A stretch of DNA of 5,389 nucleotides, taken from the NCBI GenBank assembly GCA_021808425.1, contig JAKBBS010000226.1:1-5389 (forward strand), read 5' to 3'. This DNA is from Actinomycetes bacterium. GTDB lineage: Bacteria; Actinomycetota; Acidimicrobiia; Acidimicrobiales; Palsa-688. How positions within the stretch are numbered: position 1 is the stretch's first letter; each line of letters begins with the position of its first letter. The position numbers and the translations under genes are program-made. Positions 1 through 4,987 of the stretch are shown in pieces. Under the pieces are notes generated by a model that saw only the letters and a program-made list of their open reading frames with translations, was not told where the DNA came from and searched no databases.

Positions 1-1121
1 CCGGCGGTGCGGTCGCCCCGATCGGTTCCGCCGTCCCCCTTGGTGCTAACGCCACCGCCGCCACCATCGCTGGCGTGGACGCGCAGACGACCGCCGCTGA
101 CATCTACAACGCATCCACGGTAACGACCAGCACGCTCGTGCTCGCCACCGATTACAACTTTCCCGATGCTCTGTCTGGGGCCTACCTGGCTGGCGGCGGC
201 CGCAACCTGGGGATTGCTCTGAGCGATCAGACGGCACTCCCCCCCGCCACGCAGCAGATCATCTTGAAGAACAAGCCGAGCACGATCTACGTGCTCGGCG
301 GTCCGGTGGCGATCAGCCCGGCCGTCATCACCCAAATTCAGTCGCTGTACCCAGCCAACACCCCAGCGCAACCCAACAACCAGCCAAACATCGTCCGGCT
401 AGGCGGTGCCGACCAGTTCGGCACCAACCAGTTGATCGTGGACCAGGTGCCTTACAGCCCCACGGCCGTGACCTTGCCGTCGAACTCGGGCACCACCTAC
501 AACGACACCACTGGTGCCAGTTCCAGCACCTTCCCGACAACCGGACAGAAGACGGCGATCGTGGCCTCCGGGGTTAACTTCCCAGATGCGCTGTCGGCTT
601 CGCCGCTTGCCTACAAGGACGGGATCCCGATCATCCTGACCACCCCCGACACCCTGTCCTCCACCGCGTCTGCGTTGCTGGGCAGCCTTGGGATCAACCA
701 GGTGATCATGGTTGGCGGTCCGGCCGCCATCTCTGATGCGGTCGAAGGTCAGATCAGTGGTGCCACCGGGCTCAACATCCCGGTCCTGAGGGTCGCCGGC
801 CAGGACGCTACCGACACAGCTCAGAAGCTAGGGGCCCTGGACGTCGCCAACTTCGGCTTCGCCAATCTGACCACCTACGTCGCCCGTGGCGACTTCTACA
901 CCGATGCGCTGGCTGCTGCGCCATACCTGGCAGAGCAGAACACGCCGATCGAGCTCACGGAGACACCCACCGTGGTGGGCCCGTATCTCCCGGCGTACCT
1001 GGCATCGCAGGGCGCTGCCAGCCACAACACGCTGACGCAATTCGGCGGTCCGGCTGCTATCACCCCCGCCACCCAGAACTCGTTGCTCAGCGACATTGCG
1101 GCCGGAACCACTGCGCCGTAA
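1..1121 (+). CDS. Cell wall-binding repeat 2 (CWB2) family surface protein, 3' part
   Basis: The reading frame (codons from base 3) is open from the window edge, so the start and any signal peptide are missing; the GTG at 75 lies inside the first repeat and is not the true start. About 372 residues are visible and consist of three CWB2 repeats. Each has the family marks: NFPDALSG then GGPVAIS (repeat 1, about residues 22-120), NFPDALSAS then GGPAAIS (repeat 2, about 130-250), and a more divergent FYTDALAAA then GGPAAIT (repeat 3, about 260-372). Repeat 2 carries a Ser/Thr/Asn-rich insertion (nt about 480-540). In studied Firmicutes such trios of repeats hold surface proteins to an anionic wall polymer; exporting this protein to the envelope is the expected role here. 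The gene stops with TAA followed at once by TAG. Any catalytic domain would lie upstream. The family call is firm; the biological role is unknown. Confidence 0.93.
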   Translation, partial: GGAVAPIGSAVPLGANATAATIAGVDAQTTAADIYNASTVTTSTLVLATDYNFPDALSGAYLAGGGRNLGIALSDQTALPPATQQIILKNKPSTIYVLGGPVAISPAVITQIQSLYPANTPAQPNNQPNIVRLGGADQFGTNQLIVDQVPYSPTAVTLPSNSGTTYNDTTGASSSTFPTTGQKTAIVASGVNFPDALSASPLAYKDGIPIILTTPDTLSSTASALLGSLGINQVIMVGGPAAISDAVEGQISGATGLNIPVLRVAGQDATDTAQKLGALDVANFGFANLTTYVARGDFYTDALAAAPYLAEQNTPIELTETPTVVGPYLPAYLASQGAASHNTLTQFGGPAAITPATQNSLLSDIAAGTTAP

Positions 1122-1167
1122 TAGCTGAACCGCGGTAGCAACCTCGGAAGAGGGTGTAGTCAGCATG

Positions 1168-1199
1168 CCAGCGGCGGGGGCAGAGCCCCCCGCCGCTGG
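1168..1199 (+). terminator. GC-rich hairpin terminator after the CWB2 gene
   Basis: A perfect 13-bp stem (left arm 1168-1180, right arm 1187-1199) with a 6-nt loop begins 47 bases after the CWB2 stop. It lacks a real T-tract (TCTGTGTG follows), which is common for hairpin terminators in high-GC actinobacteria. Being symmetrical, it could act in both directions. Confidence 0.7.
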
Positions 1200-1303
1200 T
1201 CTGTGTGACCCTTTGGGCAGCGGTGTCGCTGGATCTGGAGGTAAAGCGACCGGTGCTTTTCCCTCCCAAGCCGTGCCATCCAGCGGGGGCGGAGCCTGCG
1301 AAT

Positions 1304-1333
1304 GGCTCGGAGGACACCTTTGTCCTCCGAGCC
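1304..1333 (+). terminator. Second hairpin, terminator-like
   Basis: A perfect 12-bp stem (1304-1315 with 1322-1333) closes a 6-nt loop, ACCTTT. It is followed on the + strand by TTCGCTCTTT, more T-rich than the other direction, so rightward termination is the better reading. It lies 183 bases past the CWB2 stop with no gene in between, so it could be a back-up terminator or the end of an unseen small transcript. Confidence 0.5.
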
Positions 1334-1506
1334 TTCGCTCTTTACCGAAGCTGCCCCTCGTGGGCAGGACGCTACGGGCTGATCTCCCCGTTGACAAGGA
1401 ATATCTCACTTTGCGGGGTCGCCCCAAATTATTACCCACTATGCGTGGCCGTCCGGTGCCTGAGCGCGGGCGAGTTCCCAGGTGGACGGCTTGCCACTCC
1501 AGCCTC

Positions 1507-1534
1507 CCCCGTCGAACACCGTGGTTCGTCGGGG
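1507..1534. repeat. Inverted repeat just upstream of the antitoxin operator
   Basis: Arms CCCCGTCGAAC (1507-1517) and GTTCGTCGGGG (1524-1534) pair at 10 of 11 positions with one T-T mismatch, around a 6-nt loop. It ends 9 bases before the operator palindrome. It may be a terminator insulating the toxin-antitoxin promoter or an additional protein-binding site; the sequence does not decide. Confidence 0.45.
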
Positions 1535-1543
1535 TTCTGGCGA

Positions 1544-1588
1544 CCCATGACGGCATCGTAGCACTGAGTGCTACGATGCCGTCATGGG
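1544..1588. promoter_or_regulatory. Perfect 22-bp palindromic operator overlapping the antitoxin start
   Basis: Two 22-base arms (1544-1565 and 1567-1588) are exact reverse complements around one central G; the core reads GTAGCACTGAGTGCTAC. The antitoxin ATG (1584-1586) is inside the right arm. Type II antitoxins of this kind repress their own operon by binding such palindromes, alone or with the toxin, so this is the likely autoregulatory site. The palindrome also contains TACGAT (1572-1577), a TAnnnT-type -10 box ending 6 bases before the ATG, with TGACGG (1548-1553) as a possible -35 at an 18-base spacing. No Shine-Dalgarno is present, which fits a leaderless mRNA. Confidence 0.8.
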
Positions 1589-1943
1589 CAGAGACATCAC
1601 GCAACGGCAACTTCGGAACGACAGCGGCGAGATCATGCGAGCACTGGACCAGGGCGAGAGCTTCGTTGTCACCCGAAACGGCGTACCCGTCGGTGAACTG
1701 ACTCCGCTCCGGCGACACAGGTATGTGAAGGCCGAAGCGGCCATCGCCATGTTCCGTGGTGCTCCAAGCGTCGACCTGGCCCAGCTCCGCACAGACCTCG
1801 ACAGGACCGATTGCAGCGCGCAGAAGCGGCCTTCGATCCCCTTCCATTCGACGGAGAGGCTGCTCGCGCCTACGGCCGGATCTACGCCAATGAGATCGCA
1901 AGCGGACGAAAGGCGCGTGGGACTCGGGCACTGGATCTCCTGA
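1584..1943 (+). CDS. Phd/YefM-type antitoxin of a VapBC-like pair, 3' end replaced by out-of-frame toxin sequence
   Basis: Residues 1-73 look like a normal prevent-host-death family antitoxin: the opening GRDITQRQLRNDSGEIMRAL, the ESFVVTRNGVPVGEL strand-turn region, and the FRGAPSVDLAQLRTDLD helix that begins the toxin-binding part. In this family the N-terminal region dimerises and binds the operator, while the C-terminal tail wraps the toxin. From about codon 74 (nt 1803) the reading frame enters sequence that codes for the VapC toxin in another frame, giving about 46 residues of unrelated tail up to TGA at 1941-1943. The natural antitoxin end and the toxin start are therefore deleted. The ATG was chosen because the family homology starts there; it lies in the operator and has no Shine-Dalgarno. 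The DNA-binding part may still work. Native function as toxin neutraliser is doubtful. Confidence 0.8.
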   Translation: MGRDITQRQLRNDSGEIMRALDQGESFVVTRNGVPVGELTPLRRHRYVKAEAAIAMFRGAPSVDLAQLRTDLDRTDCSAQKRPSIPFHSTERLLAPTAGSTPMRSQADERRVGLGHWIS

Positions 1944-2041
1944 TCGCAGCGACCGCTTGTGCAGCCAACCTTCCGGTCTACACGCGCAACCCGGAAGACT
2001 TTCGGGGTCTACAGGACCTCGTGGAGGTCATCGCGGTCTGA
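1799..2041 (+). pseudogene. VapC (PIN-domain ribonuclease) toxin, C-terminal remnant
   Basis: In the frame of TTG 1811, but already coding-like from about 1799 (RQDRLQRAEAAFDPLPFD), this encodes about 80 residues typical of the C-terminal part of a VapC toxin: FDPLPFD, AARAYGRIYA, the RALDLLIAATA helix with its acidic residue, PVYTRNPEDF, and the usual end LVEVIAV before TGA. Complete relatives are roughly 130-140 residues. The first 50-60, which carry the N-terminal catalytic Asp and the Glu of the PIN site, are missing, so metal-dependent RNase activity should be lost. No good start codon or Shine-Dalgarno is present; the sequence overlaps the preceding antitoxin frame out of phase. It is best read as one half of a deletion that fused vapB to vapC. 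Confidence 0.8.
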
Positions 2042-2082
2042 CGAGCGGGTGGTTCCTTCTCGGTGCTTGAAGGCCACGCTCA

Positions 2083-2372
2083 GGACGTCCCCTCGGGCAT
2101 CTGCAGGCAGCCGACGACCGAGGGGTTCACTCCCTCGACGCGCAAGGAGTCCGATGAGGGTCTGATTTGCGTATGGAGATGACAGCGGGCGCGACGTTGG
2201 TGCTGTCGAAAGGAAACTGGGTGTTGAGGTAGCCCACCTCGATCCCGGCGTTTTGTGCCGATAAGGCCGCTCCCTTTCCCGCATCCGAGGAACTTGGTGA
2301 GATGCTGTGTCCGGTGGCGGAGAAGTCCTGGGCACCGAGCAGCTTCAGCACCGCGTTCCTGACCGACGCCAT
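2083..2372 (-). pseudogene. Fragment of an ABC transporter substrate-binding protein (amino-acid/Peripla_BP_6 type), frameshifted
   Basis: Read leftward from ATG 2372, the first 71 residues resemble the middle of periplasmic-binding proteins of the branched-chain amino acid type: a helix (VRNAVLKLLGA), then SISPSSSDAGKGAALSAQ, then AGIEVGYLNTQFPFDSTNVA, which is a strand-turn pattern usual for that family, then a helix ending IRKSD. After about 2160 this frame becomes meaningless, but a neighbouring frame carries SLRVEGVNPSVVGCLQMPEG, again family-like, ending at TGA 2082-2080. The spacing between the two pieces is shorter than expected, suggesting a small deletion with frameshift. The lipoprotein signal, most of the N-terminal lobe and the C-terminal part are absent, and an in-frame TAG lies directly before the ATG. 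The assignment rests on remembered family patterns. It is a non-functional relic, not a transporter component. Confidence 0.5.
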
Positions 2373-2627
2373 CTACCGGCGGCCGGCTTGTGAGACCGCC
2401 GAAGCGCAAAACCGCGCCGGAGGGTCCGCTTGGACGCTGCTTTTCGCCGCCACCCCCATGGGGACCGAGATGGGGGCGCAGGCATGGACCTCATCTACGT
2501 TTTCGACCACCTCGCAGCCGCTCAGATTGACAACGACTGCGTAACAGACGGATCCAGGACGAGCTGCTCGGAGCGTGGCGGCGATTCGTCCACGAGGGAA
2601 ACCCGGGCTGGCCTCGCACCATGAAAC

Positions 2628-2632
2628 GAGGG
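2628..2632 (+). promoter_or_regulatory. Shine-Dalgarno deciding the IclR-like start
   Basis: GAGGG lies 5 bases before ATG 2638. The open frame extends upstream to a possible start at 2575, but the added residues show no family similarity, so 2638 is preferred. Confidence 0.55.
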
Positions 2633-2637
2633 CCTGT

Positions 2638-3102
2638 ATGAGCCAGGGGGATCGGACACGCACGAGCAGCCGCGAGCGTAACCCGGTCGCGTCAATCGTC
2701 CGAGTCCTCGGCGTCATGGCAGAGTCCGATGAGCCTTCATTCGGGGTCAGAGAGCTCGGTCGGCTTCTCGACTCCCCGCCCAGCTCCATCCAACGGACAC
2801 TCGAGATAGGCGCCGACGTAAGCCTCGTCAGGATGTCACCGGCCGGGCGGTGGGAGCTCGGCTGGGAGCTCTACCGCTTGGCATCACTCGCTCGACGCAA
2901 ACCGGACGGACGCTCGCGCTACATGCACGCCTTCGAAGCCGAGATCCACCACGGCAGCGAACAACGACGCGAAGGCCCTAGCCCGCGACTTCGTCCGGCT
3001 CCTCGTCGTCGAAGAGCTACCCCCCGACATGCCAGGCGACAACAGCCCAACCCCTTCGACGGGGAGGGGGTTTCGCGCTACGACACCCACGGTGGGCCGT
3101 AG
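2638..3102 (+). pseudogene. IclR-family regulator reduced to its winged-helix domain
   Basis: Residues 13-88 match the N-terminal DNA-binding part of IclR regulators: RNPVASIVRVLGVMAE opens the first helix, FGVRELGRLLDSPPSSIQRTL is the helix-turn-helix with its recognition helix at about 47-57, and LVRMSPAGRWELGWELYRLA forms the wing and linker helix. Full members are about 250 residues with a ligand-binding effector domain. Here the homology ends near nt 2901, and the remaining 66 codons are Arg/Pro-rich and unlike that domain, ending at TAG 3100-3102. In another frame, nt about 2957-3050 reads AANNDAKALARDFVRLLVVE, which looks more like true protein, so the rest may derive from a different, frameshifted gene. 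A truncated winged helix could still bind DNA, but nothing shows that it is made. It has no obvious target in the window. Confidence 0.65.
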
Positions 3103-3193
3103 GCACTCGTATTCGAACCTGCTCGACGTGCGAAATCGGCTTCTGCCGCTTGATACCCACACGCGCCTGTCCTCAGCAAATGCACGACCCGGT

Positions 3194-3221
3194 GTATCAC
3201 GTTAGCCCACCAACGCGATAC
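3194..3221. promoter_or_regulatory. Inverted-repeat operator of the second toxin-antitoxin pair
   Basis: GTATCACGTT (3194-3203) and AACGCGATAC (3212-3221) are reverse complements at 9 of 10 positions, separated by 8 bases. The right arm runs into TACGCT (3219-3224), a TAnnnT-type -10 box that ends 6 bases before the antitoxin ATG at 3231, the same distance as in the first locus. Ribbon-helix-helix VapB dimers bind paired half-sites of this kind to repress their operon. No Shine-Dalgarno precedes the ATG, consistent with leaderless translation. Confidence 0.6.
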
Positions 3222-3230
3222 GCTGGCCAC

Positions 3231-3476
3231 ATGCGAAGCCTTCGGCTTGATCCAGACCTGGACAAGATGGTGCGCCGCGCGGCGGCAGCGAAGGGCGAGT
3301 CCGTGTCCGAATTCCTCCGCCGAGCCGCGGCAGAGCGAGCCGAGGAGACGTTGGCCGGCAACCCGAGGGAGCGCTTCGCTGACGTGGCCGGGGTGGTCCA
3401 CGGTGGTGGCGGTCGAGCTCGCCGGACCGGTGCCGCCTTCAGCGAGACGCTGGCGGAGGACCGAAAGCGCCAGTGA
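3231..3476 (+). CDS. vapB: VapB-type ribbon-helix-helix antitoxin
   Basis: This 81-residue protein starts MRSLRLDPDLDKMVRRAA: a short beta strand for operator contact, then two helices (DKMVRRAAAAKGES and SVSEFLRRAAAERAEE), the ribbon-helix-helix plan in residues 1-45. The C-terminal part (ERFADVAGVVHGGGG to SETLAEDRKRQ) has the shape of the tail that fills the active site of a VapC toxin. The ATG at 3231 is preferred over a TTG at 3150 because the fold begins there and the operator lies directly before it. Its TGA overlaps the GTG of the following toxin gene by 4 bases (GTGA), so the two are almost certainly translationally coupled. It should neutralise the neighbouring PIN ribonuclease and repress the pair. 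It is unrelated in fold to the antitoxin at 1584. Confidence 0.85.
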   Translation: MRSLRLDPDLDKMVRRAAAAKGESVSEFLRRAAAERAEETLAGNPRERFADVAGVVHGGGGRARRTGAAFSETLAEDRKRQ

Positions 3477-3886
3477 CGCTCACCGACGCGGGTCCCTTCA
3501 TCGCGATCATCGACGCCGACGAGCCCGACCACGCTTCGTGTATGGATGCGCTCGATCAGCTGACCCTCCCACTAATCACGACGTGGCCAGCATTCACCGA
3601 AGCGATGTACCTGCTCGCTCGCGCCGGCGGCATTCGAGCTCAACAAGCCCTTTGGCGCCTCGTGTCGACTGACCGACTCGTCGTCGCAGACCTATCGCCT
3701 TCCGCCATCGACCGGAGCGCTCGGTTGATGGACCAGTACGCGGATCGACCGATGGACCTGGCGGACGCCACCCTCGTGGCACTAGCGGAAGAGCGCGGCG
3801 ATCGGCGGATCTTCACCCTCGACACCGACTTTCAGATCTATCGGTTTCGAGGGCGGCAGCGCTTCGAGACGATCCCGACGCCATGA
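3473..3886 (+). CDS. vapC: VapC-type PIN-domain ribonuclease toxin
   Basis: The 137-residue protein has full PIN-toxin length with all expected acidic positions: Asp5 (MTLTDAGPFIAIID), Glu43 in TTWPAFTEAMYLL, Asp95/Asp98 in PMDLADATLVALAEE, and Asp117/Asp119 in FTLDTDFQIYRF. These ligate the divalent metal that drives endoribonuclease cleavage of tRNA, rRNA or mRNA in known VapC proteins; the target here cannot be read from sequence. The GTG start overlaps the stop of vapB, the classic arrangement that ties toxin synthesis to antitoxin translation. The last 74 bases overlap the end of a minus-strand open frame (3813-4088). Unlike the vapC remnant at 1799-2041, nothing is missing, and a working toxin is expected. 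Confidence 0.9.
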   Translation: MTLTDAGPFIAIIDADEPDHASCMDALDQLTLPLITTWPAFTEAMYLLARAGGIRAQQALWRLVSTDRLVVADLSPSAIDRSARLMDQYADRPMDLADATLVALAEERGDRRIFTLDTDFQIYRFRGRQRFETIPTP

Positions 3887-4088
3887 CCGCGCAAGGCAGT
3901 CCGGACGAGAAGGGGGACTCGCGGCGGTGGTGTCGCTTTTCGGACGGCGAGGCCGGCCGAACAGGCGGCTTCTGGCCCTTCTCGATGTAGCCGATGAGAT
4001 CCTTGTTCGGCCGGAAAGGAGGCGGCTCGGGCCGACTCTTCGCTGGCTGCGGGGCTGGAGCGCCCTGAGGCGCCTTTTCGTCAGGCAT
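3813..4088 (-). CDS. Small proline-rich protein, third gene of the minus-strand operon, unknown function
   Basis: The ATG at 4088 is well supported by a strong Shine-Dalgarno and by an 8-base overlap with the end of the preceding membrane-protein frame (ATGCCTGA, stop at 4083-4081). Residues 1-25 are rich in Pro, Ala and charged residues, followed by a compact motif FRPNKDLIGYIEKGQKP (about 25-41), which looks like the conserved core. The remainder up to 91 residues is Arg/Ser-rich, less protein-like, and its last part is antisense to the vapC end, so the natural stop may have been lost by mutation. No signal peptide or membrane segment is seen, so it is probably cytoplasmic. Its position suggests a job together with the membrane protein. 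I recognise no family. Confidence 0.6.
   Translation of the reverse strand: MPDEKAPQGAPAPQPAKSRPEPPPFRPNKDLIGYIEKGQKPPVRPASPSEKRHHRRESPFSSGLPCAVMASGSSRSAAALETDRSESRCRG
3939..3961. repeat. Hairpin downstream of vapC, possible terminator
   Basis: TTCGGACGGC (3939-3948) and GCCGGCCGAA (3952-3961) pair at 9 of 10 positions around a 3-base loop, 53 bases beyond the vapC stop. There is no T-tract in either direction, and it lies inside the minus-strand small gene, so the terminator reading is weak. Confidence 0.3.
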
Positions 4089-4589
4089 GCAACCGACCTC
4101 CCATAGCCGTCAGTATGCCGGTGACGACCAGGGCGGCAGCGATGGCCAGACAGCCGACGGCCGCCCGAACTCGCCATCCCTTCTACCTCACGAACGTTGC
4201 GGCCTCCTTCACCATCTCGATCTGGTGTCCAGTAACTCGAGGCGCGTCTCCGCCTCGGACGCGGGGAGGTTGACCTGCCGGAGTTGCTCGACCTCCAGCA
4301 CCGGATAGCGACGAGGGAGGAATGCCCACGCCGCGGGGATGGCGGCGACAACGGCGACGGCGAGTCCAACCTGAAAGATCGCCCTGCCCGAGACGGCAAC
4401 CTGCGCCGTGGCTCCGAGCCCCACCAGCAGGCCAGCGAATCCCAGGACAACGCCAGCCTTTCCATCGAGACTCTCGGCGTGCGCGTTCATCGTCTCGCGC
4501 TCTGCGGCAACCTGCGCGAGCACGATGACCAGCGAGGGGAGCCGCTGATCATCGTCCACCCCGATGAGGGTACGAGGTGGCGGTGTCAA
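4081..4589 (-). pseudogene. Membrane protein with three TM helices, broken by a frameshift and a stop
   Basis: The TTG start at 4589 overlaps the stop of the upstream gene (TTGA), and no in-frame start lies before it; GTG 4559 is an alternative. Frame 1 gives 126 residues: a helix (LVIVLAQVAAERETMNAHAE), the motif SLDGKAGVVLGFAG entering TM1 (about 45-64), TM2 (71-91), a basic LPRRYP turn, then SEAETRLELLDT. It then stops at 4211-4209. If one base is restored after the ACC codon (4226-4224), giving ACC CAG, the text continues sensibly as QIEMVKEAATFVR, meets TAG (4185-4183), then KGWRVRAAVGCLAIAAALVV with a third TM, and ends at TGA 4083-4081. The rebuilt protein would be 169 residues. A conserved SLDxKAGxxLGFAG motif is common in unnamed actinobacterial membrane proteins (from memory). 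Two independent lesions make decay more likely than programmed frameshifting. Confidence 0.7.
4096..4102 (-). promoter_or_regulatory. Strong Shine-Dalgarno for the small proline-rich gene
   Basis: On the minus strand GGGAGGT sits 7 bases before ATG 4088, the best ribosome site in the window. It lies inside the 3' end of the membrane-protein frame, so the small protein could still be made even though the membrane gene is broken. Confidence 0.75.
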
Positions 4590-4960
4590 CGAGGCGAACT
4601 AGCGCCCTGCCCCCGTTGCCCTGCCGCTCGTCTGTAAGCGGCGATAGCCTTGCCGAGCACCTCACGCCTCGGGGCGCTGGTCCGCTCATAGCCGAGCTCA
4701 GGGATGACGACGGCCATGATCTCCCCGGCCGTGCGCAGCTGGCCGTCCGAGTTGATCCACTCGATGAACATCACCAGGTCGCGTTCGGAGTACTCGGTGA
4801 TGGGACGTCCGTCGGGTCGGAATGGCTTCGGTCCCCTCCCCCGGCTCGGCGGATCAGAGGCGCCTCCGGGGGGATCCGTCAGCGGTGCCTCGGTAGCCGT
4901 GACGGGCTGGAACCGGCGCGGCGCGCCGAGCTCGCTGAGCGCCTCGTTGAACGCCAGCAC
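4586..4960 (-). CDS. 124-residue protein with an ATPase/helicase-tail-like helical domain
   Basis: From GTG 4960 the protein has a short helix (LAFNEALSELGAPRRF), a Pro/Gly/Ser-rich linker (residues about 20-52), and a well-formed domain from about 53: ITEYSERDLVMFIEWINSDG, LRTAGEIMAVVIPELGYER, then REVLGKAIAAYRRAAG. The pattern of a tryptophan helix, a SDGxLRT turn and a PELGYER segment resembles, from memory, a small helical module at the C-terminal end of some actinobacterial AAA ATPases and SF1-type helicases; this is not verified. GAGGT (4975-4971) lies 10 bases before the GTG, only a fair site. The same frame is open back to 4993, at the tRNA acceptor arm, and reads protein-like (REVSATVLAFNEAL), so the gene may be a 3' fragment of a longer one. 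Its TGA overlaps the next start (TTGA). It is probably cytoplasmic; function unknown. Confidence 0.65.
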   Translation of the reverse strand: MLAFNEALSELGAPRRFQPVTATEAPLTDPPGGASDPPSRGRGPKPFRPDGRPITEYSERDLVMFIEWINSDGQLRTAGEIMAVVIPELGYERTSAPRREVLGKAIAAYRRAAGQRGQGASSPR

Positions 4961-4987
4961 CGTGGCTGATACCTCGCGCTCTCGGTG

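Larger units (their letters stand above)
1200..1543. other. Intergenic stretch without a credible gene
   Basis: Open frames exist on both strands here, but their translations are Pro/Arg/Ser-rich, show no family pattern and overlap hairpins, so I treat them as chance. The stretch holds two further strong hairpins (1304-1333 and 1507-1534), a short GGGG-TCG-CCCC stem at 1415-1425, and a lone TTGACA (1391-1396) with no acceptable -10 partner. It separates the CWB2 gene from the first toxin-antitoxin operator. Confidence 0.6.

Noticed and set aside
1370..1378. CGCTACGGG is shared with the tRNA-Val 3' region (4992-5000), a possible attachment-site copy.
   Set aside because: Only nine bases match in GC-rich DNA and the flanks diverge at once; att cores at tRNA ends are normally longer.
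1391..1396. A perfect TTGACA -35 box.
   Set aside because: The position 16-19 bases downstream is CGGGGT-like, with no -10 match and no gene start within reach; the next AT-rich stretch is 29 bases away.
828..1931. Long minus-strand open frame of 367 codons.
   Set aside because: It lies opposite the CWB2 gene, the hairpin spacer and the antitoxin; its translation is low-complexity Arg/Gly/Ser text with no family pattern, a usual shadow in high-GC DNA.
2453..2476. CCCCCAT ... ATGGGGG inverted repeat and an overlapping CCCCATGGGG palindrome, considered as a terminator or operator.
   Set aside because: Only 7 bp with a 10-base spacer, no T-tract and no gene end or promoter beside it.
3101..3121. 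On the minus strand, GCAGGTTCGAATACGAGTGC resembles the T arm of a tRNA, suggesting an att remnant.
   Set aside because: The stem bases do not pair beyond the loop, there is no acceptor or anticodon arm nearby, and it does not match the tRNA-Val end at 4988-5010.
4209..4226. Programmed -1 frameshifting in the membrane gene (re-reading C4224 would give the CAG codon).
   Set aside because: No slippery heptamer or downstream structure is evident, and a further TAG at 4185-4183 would still stop the product.
3782..4465. Minus-strand open frame of 227 codons across the membrane gene region.
   Set aside because: Its translation is Arg/Ser/Pro-rich with no recognisable pattern, and the real membrane and small-protein frames there have motifs, overlaps and a Shine-Dalgarno.
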